Origin: Deltaproteobacteria bacterium
GTDB lineage: Bacteria > Myxococcota > UBA727 > VGSZ01
Assembly (NCBI GenBank): GCA_016177705.1
Contig: JACOUT010000003.1
Location: forward strand, 842,386-906,385
Direction of reading: 5' to 3'
DNA: 64,000 bases
Below the pieces are notes generated by a model. It made no database searches. It was given only the letters and a program-made list of their open reading frames with translations, and was not told the origin of the DNA. Both the position numbers and the translations under genes were made by a program. Shown one piece after another: positions 52,480-60,499 of the stretch (positions within the stretch are counted from its first letter, which is position 1; every line of letters begins with the position of its first letter).

Positions 52480-52480
52480 G

Positions 52481-52774
52481 TCAGACCTTGCTCGCATCGA
52501 CGCGGTCGTAGTCGGAGTGCGTGCCGACGAATCGGAGGAAGACGATGCCGGCGGCGTACTTGATGGCAACGATGAGGCGGTAGCTGTTTCCCCTGATGTT
52601 GAAGACGACTCGATCTCGCGGAAGGAAGGAGGCACCGGCGTATCGCGCGTTGATGTCAGCAGGCCCACCCCACCGGGCCTGCTGCGCCTCACGGAACCAT
52701 GCATGCACGGCCTGCTCGGCGTCGGGGTGATCCTCCCAGAACTGGCGCAGCGTCCGGCGGGAGATCACTCTCAC
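52481..52774 (-). CDS. higB: HigB-type mRNA interferase toxin
   Basis: A 97-residue toxin of the RelE/HigB superfamily, which cuts mRNA at the ribosome. It has the family phrases SRRTLRQFWEDHPDAEQAV, FNIRGNSYRLIVAIKY and FLRFVGTHSDYDRVDA (in parts), with the typical C-terminal TH.EYD-like motif. GTG start at 52774 (GTG 52768 possible). The HigB-before-HigA order is as usual for this family. Confidence 0.88.
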   Translation of the reverse strand: MRVISRRTLRQFWEDHPDAEQAVHAWFREAQQARWGGPADINARYAGASFLPRDRVVFNIRGNSYRLIVAIKYAAGIVFLRFVGTHSDYDRVDASKV

Positions 52775-52780
52775 CTAGGC

Positions 52781-52810
52781 ACGGTAGCATGTTCCCCCCC
52801 TGGGAACATG
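52781..52810 (-). promoter_or_regulatory. Promoter and operator of higBA
   Basis: On the minus strand: -10 TACCGT (52781-52786) ends 6 nt before the GTG start. A palindrome with arms CATGTTCCC and GGGAACATG (52788-52796 and 52802-52810) overlaps the weak -35 region. Probable binding site for HigA. Confidence 0.55.
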
Positions 52811-52878
52811 GCGCGGGGGACCCGGAGGGTCACCGCGAAGCGGTGGCCCTCCGGGCTTTGCGCACATGCTTTGTTGGC
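52811..52878 (-). repeat. attC remnant, type A, 3' half deleted
   Basis: 68 bp that match the right half of type A attC sites (central hairpin, CGCACATGC arm, GTTGGC). The other arm is missing and is replaced by the higBA operator. The loss fuses the HicAB and HigBA cassettes into one unit. Confidence 0.75.
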
Positions 52879-53300
52879 CGCCCCGTCCGCCCGTGCGCCC
52901 CGCGGTTCATCGCCGCGCGCGCTGATTCCGCGAAGAAGCCCGATCGAGACATGCCACGGGCCTCTGCCTCGTCGTCAATCTCTCGCAGAAGCCGCTCGTC
53001 GATCGTCACGTTGATGCGCGCGACCCGGGTCTCTGGGGCCTCTGCCTCTACCTCGACGACGGCGTAGAAGTCAGCACCATGCTTGCCCTTTAGACGCCGC
53101 TCGATCGCGTCGAGCGAGCTCGGCCCCGGGACACGCCCGTCCTCAGCAAGACCGTCGAGGTGGAGTCGAAGCGCCTCCGCGGCCATCCGACGCGCTTCCT
53201 CTAGTGTGCGGCCCGCAGAGAAACAGCCTGGAAGGTCGGGGAACTCAACGCCGAAATCGGAGGTGGCGACCTTCCGCATGATTGCCGGATACCGTTCCAT
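52830..53300 (-). CDS. hicB: HicB-type antitoxin with attC-encoded tail
   Basis: A 156-residue HicB antitoxin. The partly degenerate RNase H-like fold has YPAIMRKVATSDFGVEFPDLPGC at the N-terminus and SAGRTLEEARRMAAEAL after it; the C-terminal region (RINVTIDERLLREIDDEAEARGMSRSGFFAESA, in parts) is a ribbon-helix-helix DNA-binding domain. It starts 1 nt after the hicA stop. The last 14 residues (TKHVRKARRATASR) come from attC sequence. Confidence 0.88.
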   Translation of the reverse strand: MERYPAIMRKVATSDFGVEFPDLPGCFSAGRTLEEARRMAAEALRLHLDGLAEDGRVPGPSSLDAIERRLKGKHGADFYAVVEVEAEAPETRVARINVTIDERLLREIDDEAEARGMSRSGFFAESARAAMNRGAHGRTGRPTKHVRKARRATASR

Positions 53301-53301
53301 G

Positions 53302-53499
53302 TCAGCCTCCCTTCAAGCCGGCCTGCCGCCGGATGCTAGCGACCGTGCCGGGCGGGAGGTCCTTCTTCGGGTGAGGGACCGTCACACGGCCGGACTTGGT
53401 CGCGTGTCGAAACTGCACGTGGCTCCCACGCTGGGCCACCTGGTACCAGCCGTCGTCGCGCAGCTCTCGGATGATGTCCCGGCTGCTGACGGACGGCAT
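53302..53499 (-). CDS. hicA: HicA-type mRNA interferase toxin
   Basis: A 65-residue toxin with double-stranded RNA-binding-like fold. The catalytic His is H27 in RGSHVQFRH; the conserved VTVPHPKKDLPPGTVASIRRQAG follows (in parts). HicA cuts mRNA; HicB inhibits it. The AGGAG ribosome site lies 5 nt before the ATG. Confidence 0.9.
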   Translation of the reverse strand: MPSVSSRDIIRELRDDGWYQVAQRGSHVQFRHATKSGRVTVPHPKKDLPPGTVASIRRQAGLKGG

Positions 53500-53514
53500 G
53501 CACGCTCCTGCCGC

Positions 53515-53543
53515 ATCATACACACCTAGTGTGTATCCATCAA
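53515..53543 (-). promoter_or_regulatory. Promoter and operator of hicAB (53.5 kb)
   Basis: On the minus strand: -35 TTGATG (53538-53543), 17 nt, -10 TATGAT (53515-53520). The palindrome ATACACAC-cta-GTGTGTAT (53518-53536) fills the spacer and part of the -10, fitting repression by the ribbon-helix-helix domain of HicB. Confidence 0.75.
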
Positions 53544-53568
53544 GCGCTGAGATCTGGTTCCCCAGGCG

Positions 53569-53730
53569 GCCAACGTTGTGCACCGCCGACACCGGCCCGG
53601 CGCAGGGTTCATGATGCCACGAACCCGAGCGAGTAGGTGGCTCGCTGCGACGGGCCGGTGTGCCCGCCGCCGGCGACGCACATTAGTGAAGTGACGGCGG
53701 TGGGCCTCTGCGGCCATGCGACTGTTGGGC
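53569..53730 (-). repeat. attC site, intermediate type (after the small exported protein)
   Basis: 162 bp from GCCAAC to GTTGGGC. The right end (CGGCCATGCGACTGTTGGGC) matches the type C site at 54442-54727, while the left end (CAACGTTGTGCACC) resembles type B sites. Inner stems such as GACACCGGCCCG / CGGGCCGGTGT are present. Confidence 0.65.
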
Positions 53731-53896
53731 ACCGGGGATCGTCGAACCTCAGGCGAGCGTAGGCTCCAGCGGCAAGCTCAATGCCGTGGCGCTCGGGATG
53801 TCCAAGCCACGTGGGCGGTGCAGGAGGCGAGGCCACGCACCTCTCAGTGGGCTCGGCCCAGAGGTCGCGAGGCCGAATGTGTCGCCCAAGCACAGC

Positions 53897-54436
53897 TCAA
53901 TCCGGCGCGGTGGTCGCCATGCCCTCGTCTTGCCGTGTCGGGCAAGGAACGCCGCCCCAGCCAAGGCCCAATAGGACTGAGCCGAGGCGATCGAGTGCCG
54001 TGGCTTCTTCGCCGTCCGCCCGTTCCGGCAAATAGAAACGACGGTACTCCGAGGCGGTGCGGCCCTCAATGGAGACCGAGCTTGAATCCATCACCAGCGA
54101 GCCGTCCCGTAGAATGCGGTCGTCGCCCGCAGATGGATCGAGTTTCCAGAAGCCACTTTCGGCGACCGCGTCCTTGATGCGCTGCCAGCACTCGCCGTCC
54201 GCTGACCGCGGAAGTTCGTCGCTTGCGGGGTACCTCAATATCACCGTCTCCCCGGCTCGGTGCTGGAACTCGACGGTACGGGCGCCGGAATAGGCGTTGC
54301 CGCTCCCAACTCGGTAGACGGTCATTCCCTTCTCGAGTGGGAAGCGTTCCAGCTCCTGACGCCAGGTCCCGGTGAGCTGCGCGGATGTTGCGCAGGCCAT
54401 GGTTGCGACGACAAGCAAGGTGGCGAAGCTGCGCAT
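53897..54436 (-). CDS. Small exported protein, unknown function
   Basis: A 179-residue protein with an N-terminal signal peptide (FATLLVVATMACATSAQ; a lipoprotein start at Cys is possible). The body is mixed alpha/beta with no recognised family; GECWQRIKDAVAESGFWKLDPS is a helix-rich centre. The gene ends 167 nt before its attC site (53569-53730); the gap holds nothing recognisable. Its start lies 6 nt from the attC of the upstream cassette, so any ribosome site would lie inside attC DNA. Confidence 0.6.
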   Translation of the reverse strand: MRSFATLLVVATMACATSAQLTGTWRQELERFPLEKGMTVYRVGSGNAYSGARTVEFQHRAGETVILRYPASDELPRSADGECWQRIKDAVAESGFWKLDPSAGDDRILRDGSLVMDSSSVSIEGRTASEYRRFYLPERADGEEATALDRLGSVLLGLGWGGVPCPTRQDEGMATTAPD

Positions 54437-54441
54437 CAAGT

Positions 54442-54727
54442 GCCCAACGTTTTGCATGGCCGATACCGCCGCCACCGAGGCTGAAGCTATCACCGCCGTT
54501 TGACGCAGAACACCCCGGCGCACGCAGGCGCGAAGCGCCGAGTACGACGCGAGCGGCGGTGTGTCTGGCGCCTGGTGACGGGGGGGCGACTCATGGAAGG
54601 GCTTACCGAGCCTTGAGTCGCATACTGGGGATAGCGCGCGAAGCGCGCGTGGGAGCAAGTCACGCGTGCGAAGCACGCGTGCTTGCGTGATGGGGCGCCC
54701 GACCTTTGCGGCCATGCGAGTGTTGGC
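54442..54727 (-). repeat. attC site, type C (after the Sll1717-type ATPase)
   Basis: 286 bp from GCCCAAC to GTTGGC, roughly twice the type A length. Outer arms GCATGGCC and GGCCATGC pair; the centre contains further hairpins such as AGCGCGCGAAGCGCGCG and CACGCGTGCGAAGCACGCGTG-like stems. The left end abuts the next cassette's coding start. Confidence 0.7.
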
Positions 54728-54769
54728 GCGGGCCGAGCCGCCGCTGCGGCACAAGCTAGCGCGTCCGGG

Positions 54770-56272
54770 TCACTCCGAATCTGAGGCTGTTCCTTGGACA
54801 AGTTCGAGCGCGCTTCGGTAGACGAATGGAATCCAGTATTGCGGCTCGTCGCGGGTTCCGCGCTTTTCAAAGAAGCCGACTTGGGTGAGCTGGTTCGCAG
54901 CTGCTTGGGCTTCTGCGGCGGAGATACCCCATGCAGTCTCGAGAGACTTGGTTGTCTGACTCGTTTTCCCTTGCTTGAGTGCCTCGACCTTTGCCTTTAG
55001 CTCCGGGTACTCGGCGAAGAGCGTTTGCTGCAGCCGCGTCTTGGAGACTGTGGGCAACGCCGCGTCGATCGCCGCGTGAGAAAGAAGGTTGTCTCCAGGC
55101 GGTTCTTCATCACCGAGATCGAGCATCCGAGTCTGCTCGTTTCGCGCCTCGTTTAAGAGCTGAATGAGTTCTCGAGGAGCGGGACGACGCGTACCATCCT
55201 GCGTTCGCGAGAGAATCCACGTGAGGGTGTCTGGGCGCTTCTCTCCTTGCGCGACCTTTGGCGGGAAAATCTTCCAGAATAGTTCGTTCTGCTTCGATGA
55301 ATCGTCGAGCACGTCCTTCTTTGCGACGGCGTAGTACTCGCGAAGCTTCGCGACATCGAGAGCTCGCGACAAGACGAGGTGAGTCAGCGTACGCGAGGTC
55401 CACGAAATGGTTATCTGCCTTGTGATGTGGCTCGACTCCCGGAAGCCTTTGGCCGTCACTCGCTGCCAGATGTCGTCTCGAAGGAAGACCTTTGGGGTGA
55501 TGTGCTCCAGAACCCGCATATCGAGGTAGACGTGTAGGAGTGCCCTGAGTGCGTTCTCTTCGAGAAGAGCGCTTTCCGCGAACGCAACGTCAAGCCGGTC
55601 GAGCAAGATCCAGACATTCTTTCCTGATTCCGCCAACGCCTCGTCCGCGAGTTTCAGAAGGTTGTCCGCCGACTTCACGCCGGATCGTGCCTGCTCTGGC
55701 GATGGCTCGTTGAGGGATATCTTGCCGGTCACTCCTGAGGGGAGTCCGCTCAGGGGGTCGAGCTTAACTCCGCCCTCAACGCTCCCTCGTTCGAAGAGAC
55801 GCTTTGCGTATCTGATTACCGCCAGGACTCTTCCACGAAGGTCTGAAACTTCAGCGAGGCCAGCTTCTTGAAGTGCATCAAGCACCTGCCGCTTCTTAGG
55901 GTTCTCGCTGGCGTTCGCTCGGAGGACGTCCCCAACGAGGGAGAGAAAATAGGCTTTCCACAGAAACGAGAACTCCTGCTCGGATGCTGGCGGGTCGCCT
56001 GCAACGTCCTTGAACGCGGGCGCGCCGCGGAGGTTCTCCGCGGCCTTGATGATGACACCTCGGGCGAGGAGGTCATTGGCTTTGTGGACAAGCAGGAGGT
56101 GAATTGCGCTCTTTCCTGAACCCTTCGGTCCGAATACGACATCAATGTCGCCGTTGAAGATCTGCTTGGTAAGGTCGGTCTCTACGAAGTAGTTGACGAG
56201 CGCCGCTTGCTCATCCTCTGCGACGTGAGCTCCGAACCGAAGCTCTCCGAGGACATCGCGCTTGGTTGGCAT
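54770..56272 (-). CDS. P-loop ATPase, Sll1717 type
   Basis: A 500-residue protein. The Walker A is GPKGSGKS (48-55), Walker B WILLDRLD (221-228) and further STAND/AAA-like features follow; the last 90 residues form a winged-helix-like domain (SLETAWGISAAEAQAAANQLTQVGFFEKRG). The layout matches the 'P-loop ATPase, Sll1717 family', whose members are scattered in bacteria and are often found beside defence genes. The ATG has a GGGAGAG ribosome site. The gene is more A+T-rich than the chromosome, indicating acquisition. Function unknown; defence is an inference. Confidence 0.75.
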   Translation of the reverse strand: MPTKRDVLGELRFGAHVAEDEQAALVNYFVETDLTKQIFNGDIDVVFGPKGSGKSAIHLLLVHKANDLLARGVIIKAAENLRGAPAFKDVAGDPPASEQEFSFLWKAYFLSLVGDVLRANASENPKKRQVLDALQEAGLAEVSDLRGRVLAVIRYAKRLFERGSVEGGVKLDPLSGLPSGVTGKISLNEPSPEQARSGVKSADNLLKLADEALAESGKNVWILLDRLDVAFAESALLEENALRALLHVYLDMRVLEHITPKVFLRDDIWQRVTAKGFRESSHITRQITISWTSRTLTHLVLSRALDVAKLREYYAVAKKDVLDDSSKQNELFWKIFPPKVAQGEKRPDTLTWILSRTQDGTRRPAPRELIQLLNEARNEQTRMLDLGDEEPPGDNLLSHAAIDAALPTVSKTRLQQTLFAEYPELKAKVEALKQGKTSQTTKSLETAWGISAAEAQAAANQLTQVGFFEKRGTRDEPQYWIPFVYRSALELVQGTASDSE

Positions 56273-56313
56273 TGACTCTCCCGTTCATGCTGCTGCAATC
56301 GGCGGCCGACGTT

Positions 56314-56326
56314 GGGAGGCTACCAG
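56314..56326. repeat. Shared 13-bp motif upstream of the ATPase gene
   Basis: GGGAGGCTACCAG here and GGGAGGTTACCAG at 60162-60174 lie before the starts of the two otherwise unrelated NTPase cassette genes (12 of 13 positions identical). It may be part of a shared control element; low certainty. Confidence 0.35.
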
Positions 56327-56367
56327 CAACTACCCCTGCGATCACGCGCGCCACATCTGCTGCCCGC

Positions 56368-56510
56368 GCCAACGATGTGCACACCCGGCAGACGTGCCGG
56401 CACAAGGTCAAAGGTAGCACGGCCTCCTTGGCACGGCTGACCACGCCGCCGGCGATTGAAACCTCGTGAAACGACGGCGGCGTGGCTTTGCGGGGTGTGC
56501 GACTGTTCGC
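56368..56510 (-). repeat. attC site, type B, belonging to an empty cassette
   Basis: 143 bp from GCCAAC to GTTCGC, outer arms GTGCACACCC / GGGTGTGC. It ends only 19 nt before the next attC (56530), so the cassette between them contains no gene. Very similar to the site at 63858-63999 and to the left part of 56530-56875. Confidence 0.75.
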
Positions 56511-56529
56511 AGCAAGCCGGGACGGCGAT

Positions 56530-56875
56530 GCGAACGTTGTGCACACCCGGCAGCCGTGCCGGCACGACGTCAAAGGTAGCACGACCTTCTTGGCACGGCT
56601 GACCACGCCGCCGGCGATTGAAACCCCGTGAAGCGACCGAGGTAGAGCCTACCACGTGATTCCAGGGACCCGGCGCGCACAGCGAGCGAAGCGAGCGAGC
56701 ACGCCGCTGGTGGCGGGTGTATCCGGCGCAATTTATTGGGGGGAGGGCTCAGGGAAGCCTGCGAGCCCTGAGGCCGTTATTGGGTGCTCGGCGAGGCGTG
56801 GCCTCGCGGAGCGAAGCGCAGCGAGGTCCACGCCGGGATGGGGCGCCGGATCTTTGCGGCCACGCAGTGTTGGCC
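56530..56875 (-). repeat. Hybrid attC site (type B left part, type C right part)
   Basis: 346 bp, after the HD-NACHT gene. The first ~115 bp (GCGAAC, GTGCACACCCGGCAG) match type B; from about 56650 the sequence resembles the type C site at 54442-54727, ending CTTTGCGGCCACGC...GTTGGCC. A type B right arm and a type C left arm are both missing, so the site looks like the product of a deletion joining two attC sites. Confidence 0.65.
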
Positions 56876-56925
56876 CGCGCCACAGCGCTGCAACCCGGTC
56901 CGCTGCGAGCCCGTTGCAGGCGGTG

Positions 56926-59900
56926 CTAGGACTGGTCGTCAGCGGTCTCTGCCGTGTGCTCAACAATGATTTCGCTCGCGACCGTAACGCACTCGGTACA
57001 GATTCGATCAGCGCCGCGCCCAGCGTAGATCTTTACGCTATCGCCTGACTTCTCACAGAACGAGCAACGGTCTGCGGTAGTAGCGCCTGGATTCTTGGGC
57101 TGTGAGGGAGGCGGCTGCACGGTGTCGCTTGCAACGGCTGGCTCAGCGAGTCGCTCGACGATGGCGGACACAATACAGAGCGCGCAGATCGCACACTCGG
57201 GGCCAGCAACAAGTTTTCGGACCTCCCGTTGTGTTCGACGACAGAAGCTGCAGCTGCGGAGCTTCGAGCCATTGGCCGCTGCGTCTCCGCCTATCGTTGT
57301 TCCTGCTCCAAAGAGACCTGCATAATAGGCGTTGTCGTGCCCGCCGACTTGCCCGCGCGGTCCCTCTGATACCCTTAGGGTCCACCAGTCGACGGCCGGG
57401 CCACCGAAGAGTTCCGGCAGAAGCTTCCATGCGTCACCACCAATTGCACTCAGGCTCGCAGCCGCCCGAAGCGCTGCATCTGGCGACAGCTGTACTTTTG
57501 CCAGCGGACGAATGGCCCGGCGCCCATCGCGCTTGGCGTCAAGAATCATCTCGACAAAGAACTGTTGGGTTGCCGCCTCATAGGTTTCGCCGTCAAAAAG
57601 CCACGAGAGGTCAAAGGCCGGGTCGTCGACGGCTTGGGAGTACAGGCGGCTCGCAAGGAAGTAGTCCATGAATGATTTATGCATGAAGCCATAGTGGCCG
57701 TTTTCGTCCCGTGCGACGAATGAGCAGGTCGCAATGTCGTGGGCGATGTAATCGACGGAGTCACTGCCCTTGGTCATTTGTGGAAGGGTTGCCACCCAAG
57801 TGGAAAGATCTGAGTAGTGCACTTCAAGCGTTCCGCTTGCATGCATCTTCTCCGCGAGAAGCCTCATCAATTCAAGTCGATCGGACCGAAGGATGAGCCA
57901 CCGGAAACTCCCTTTGGCCTCGTCGCGATCGATCCAACGGTCTGTGTATATCCGGTACAGCGATGCGGCGGAACGGGCCTCGATTCTGGCTTGGCGGTCT
58001 TTGAAAACCTCGACGATCATCCCAAGGAGGAAAGGCCTGGTGCAAAGGTCTGATAGGTCGTACGTTGATTGAATCAACCCACGAATGCGCTCGACCTCTT
58101 GCTCGCCGAGAAGATGCACCCTCGCATACTTGTCGATGTACTCCTTGACCTGCGGATCTCGTAGTGGTGCGATTTCAATCGTGTCGGCGGTTGCGGACGT
58201 TTCTGTCGCTTGATCGACAGTTTCTCCGAATCCTGCAGCAGCCGCTCGAACCATGTCATCGATTTCTTGCGATGACTCAAAATATCCCGGACGTCCCGAT
58301 ATGACACTTTTTACGCCACAGGACATTACCAGATGAAGAAGGCCAATGAACTTCATCCGGCGAAGACGGTGCTCGGAAATGAATCCCATTTCGTCAAAAC
58401 CGTCGAACAGAAGTACAACCCGATCGGCGCCGAAAAGCTGCACCAGTCCGCGTGTGGTTGTAGTAATCTTGTATGTCTTCTGAAGATAAGCATCGAGACT
58501 GGCTTCGGAGAGGTTGTCCGAGAACTCCTTCAAAGGAATCAACAGAGGGAGGATATAACTATCTTCTTTGGCAAATATTGATTTTGCTTGAAGATATTGA
58601 AGGTGTGAAAGGAACGTCGTCTTCCCTGTTCCGTAGTCACCCTCAATCAGCAGGACCCGTGCAGCGCTGCTCTTGACCCAGCGCTGGACTACCTCGACGG
58701 CGTTGTGCCGCCGCAGAGCAAGCACCCCAAGTCCTCGTGCTAGGTGGTCATCTTCTAGTTCCCGGGTAAGATGCGGCGAAGCGAAGCATTCGGTGTCAAC
58801 GTAGAGTCTCGACACCTCTCCTACCTCGTACCGAGCGATTACTTCGGCGCCAAATGCACCGACATCGAAGGACCGTTGACGGATCGTGCCAAAGGGGATC
58901 GGCTGTATAGATCCGGTCGTCGGCGGCGGATCGTCGGCGGTTGCGTAGACGACAACACTACGGGTCGCTGGGTGCTCGGCGTCAGAGGCCGCGAGTTCGG
59001 AGCTCAGCGCTGCTCCGAGGTGATCCGTGACAAAGATGTTTAGTGTCTCCGGCAGAAGGCTGCGAGACGACTCAAAGCAGATGAGGTAGCAAGCGGCGTT
59101 TGCAAGTTTCGCTGAACTTCGGATGCGCAGCCCATCGTGTTCGAACGCCCGCACAACATCTTTGAGAATTTGCGGTTCGTTGTCCAACGCAGCGGCCGTG
59201 GCCGGGCTGCCCCCCACGCTGGCCAGAGCTGACGCATGCAGGAAATACTGCAGTCTCACATTGTCTTCGGAGCTCTCGTCCGTCAGCATAATGATATTGA
59301 GCGGGACGCTTTGACGGTCCTTCACTCGGATGCCGAGGCGGATTCTGTTCAAGCGAAGCGACGGTGGCAGATGCTTGTTGCACGTCCGTCGCTCGTCGTT
59401 GAGCTTTACGAACTTCTTCAGTGCGAAATCGGCCAAAGAGATCGGCTTCCCCGAGAGCGTGTAATCCTTCCGGTAGTAGTCAGACGCGTTCAACTGAACG
59501 TTGAGGGATATCTCGGATGAGGGTCTGCTGACGCCGACGCCGAAGACCCGCTGATTGAAGGCCCAGTAGACGCGGGACTCGTCTGGTAAATCAAGCTTTT
59601 CCTGCAACGATGGTGGTGACCTCCTGAAATCCTCATCGAGTTCGTCCGCGAGGCGGACCAGCGCGCAGACCAAGCGTGGGCGGATCTGCGCCCCTTTTGC
59701 CGTCTCACACTCCTCATGTTGCTGACATTTTTCGTCGATGCTGACGGAACTGGAGTGGGAGAACACAGCCAGTTCGATATAGTTCTTGTCTACTTCGTCG
59801 AAAATGTAGCTGTTTCCGTCTCTAAGCAAGAGCTCCGCGCTTTTTGCGGCGTGGCCCTTCCGCCCGCGGAGAATTCCGATGTCGTGGTAAAGCACCGCCA

Positions 59901-60147
59901 TTGCAGCAATCCAGAGTTCGTAGGCACTCACGTGCGCGAGTTGGTCTGGACCGAGAAGCTCGTCGAGGTACTTGAGAACGCGCTTAATGTGCTCTGGGCC
60001 GTGGTCGTTGCCGCCTGGAAAACCGGCCGATGTCGCGATGTATTCATTAGACAGCAAGCGCTGCTTGAGCATCAGGAACTTCAGCGAAAGCGATTCGGAC
60101 GCCTTCTGCAGCGTCGCTTCTAGGCGAAGGTTTTCCATTGCGTCCAT
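56926..60147 (-). CDS. HD-NACHT NTPase with two C-terminal ClpX-type zinc fingers
   Basis: A 1073-residue protein. Residues 1-200 are an HD phosphohydrolase domain (H49 and H53 in NDHGPEHI, H88-D89 in YHDIG, D168 in RLADELDED). Residues about 270-470 have no recognised family. The NACHT core has Walker A GDYGTGKT (503-510), Walker B LLFDGFDEM (579-587) and a SGRPG sensor (617-621), then a helical region. At the end are two C4 fingers: C966, C969, C988, C991 and C1028, C1031, C1050, C1053, both with 18 residues between the Cys pairs. The first (CSFCRRTQREVRKLVAGP) is strikingly close to the ClpX zinc-binding domain. Start chosen at ATG 60147, behind GGGGGAGA; the longer frame runs into attC. 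More A+T-rich than host. Probably a STAND-type defence protein (inference). Confidence 0.85.
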   Translation of the reverse strand: MDAMENLRLEATLQKASESLSLKFLMLKQRLLSNEYIATSAGFPGGNDHGPEHIKRVLKYLDELLGPDQLAHVSAYELWIAAMAVLYHDIGILRGRKGHAAKSAELLLRDGNSYIFDEVDKNYIELAVFSHSSSVSIDEKCQQHEECETAKGAQIRPRLVCALVRLADELDEDFRRSPPSLQEKLDLPDESRVYWAFNQRVFGVGVSRPSSEISLNVQLNASDYYRKDYTLSGKPISLADFALKKFVKLNDERRTCNKHLPPSLRLNRIRLGIRVKDRQSVPLNIIMLTDESSEDNVRLQYFLHASALASVGGSPATAAALDNEPQILKDVVRAFEHDGLRIRSSAKLANAACYLICFESSRSLLPETLNIFVTDHLGAALSSELAASDAEHPATRSVVVYATADDPPPTTGSIQPIPFGTIRQRSFDVGAFGAEVIARYEVGEVSRLYVDTECFASPHLTRELEDDHLARGLGVLALRRHNAVEVVQRWVKSSAARVLLIEGDYGTGKTTFLSHLQYLQAKSIFAKEDSYILPLLIPLKEFSDNLSEASLDAYLQKTYKITTTTRGLVQLFGADRVVLLFDGFDEMGFISEHRLRRMKFIGLLHLVMSCGVKSVISGRPGYFESSQEIDDMVRAAAAGFGETVDQATETSATADTIEIAPLRDPQVKEYIDKYARVHLLGEQEVERIRGLIQSTYDLSDLCTRPFLLGMIVEVFKDRQARIEARSAASLYRIYTDRWIDRDEAKGSFRWLILRSDRLELMRLLAEKMHASGTLEVHYSDLSTWVATLPQMTKGSDSVDYIAHDIATCSFVARDENGHYGFMHKSFMDYFLASRLYSQAVDDPAFDLSWLFDGETYEAATQQFFVEMILDAKRDGRRAIRPLAKVQLSPDAALRAAASLSAIGGDAWKLLPELFGGPAVDWWTLRVSEGPRGQVGGHDNAYYAGLFGAGTTIGGDAAANGSKLRSCSFCRRTQREVRKLVAGPECAICALCIVSAIVERLAEPAVASDTVQPPPSQPKNPGATTADRCSFCEKSGDSVKIYAGRGADRICTECVTVASEIIVEHTAETADDQS

Positions 60148-60161
60148 TGATCTCCCCCGGT

Positions 60162-60174
60162 GGGAGGTTACCAG
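60162..60174. repeat. Shared 13-bp motif upstream of the HD-NACHT gene
   Basis: GGGAGGTTACCAG, the counterpart of the motif at 56314-56326, directly upstream of the ribosome site of the HD-NACHT gene. Confidence 0.35.
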
Positions 60175-60214
60175 TATCTGCCGTTTGTGCGCACGCTCTT
60201 GCGCTTCGACGCGG

Positions 60215-60363
60215 GCCAACGTTGAGCATGTGCGGCTCCCGCGCGCACGACGTCGATGATGCCACAGGCCCGGGCGAGTGACGATGATCGTCAAGGCGCG
60301 GGAGACCCGGAGGGTCACCGCGAAGCGGTGGCCCTCCGGGCTTTGCGCACATGCTTTGTTCGC
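60215..60363 (-). repeat. attC site, type A (after the 151-residue exported protein)
   Basis: 149 bp from GCCAAC to GTTCGC, near-identical to the sites at 51934, 61138 and 62072, including the central hairpin and the GCATGTGCG/CGCACATGC arms. Confidence 0.85.
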
Positions 60364-60499
60364 GGGCTCAACCTGGCTCGAACGCGTCGAACGTCGCCTC
60401 GCCTGCCGTGTAGGCCTGCTGGTCCGGCGCATGAAGTCGTGCACGCCACCGCCGGAAAATGAACGCGGCGCGGGCTCATCTATGGCGACCCCGGCACGT

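Noticed and set aside
53609..53893. Small minus-strand frame between the exported protein and its attC
   Set aside because: Low-complexity, crosses the attC site and lacks a ribosome site; no family resemblance.
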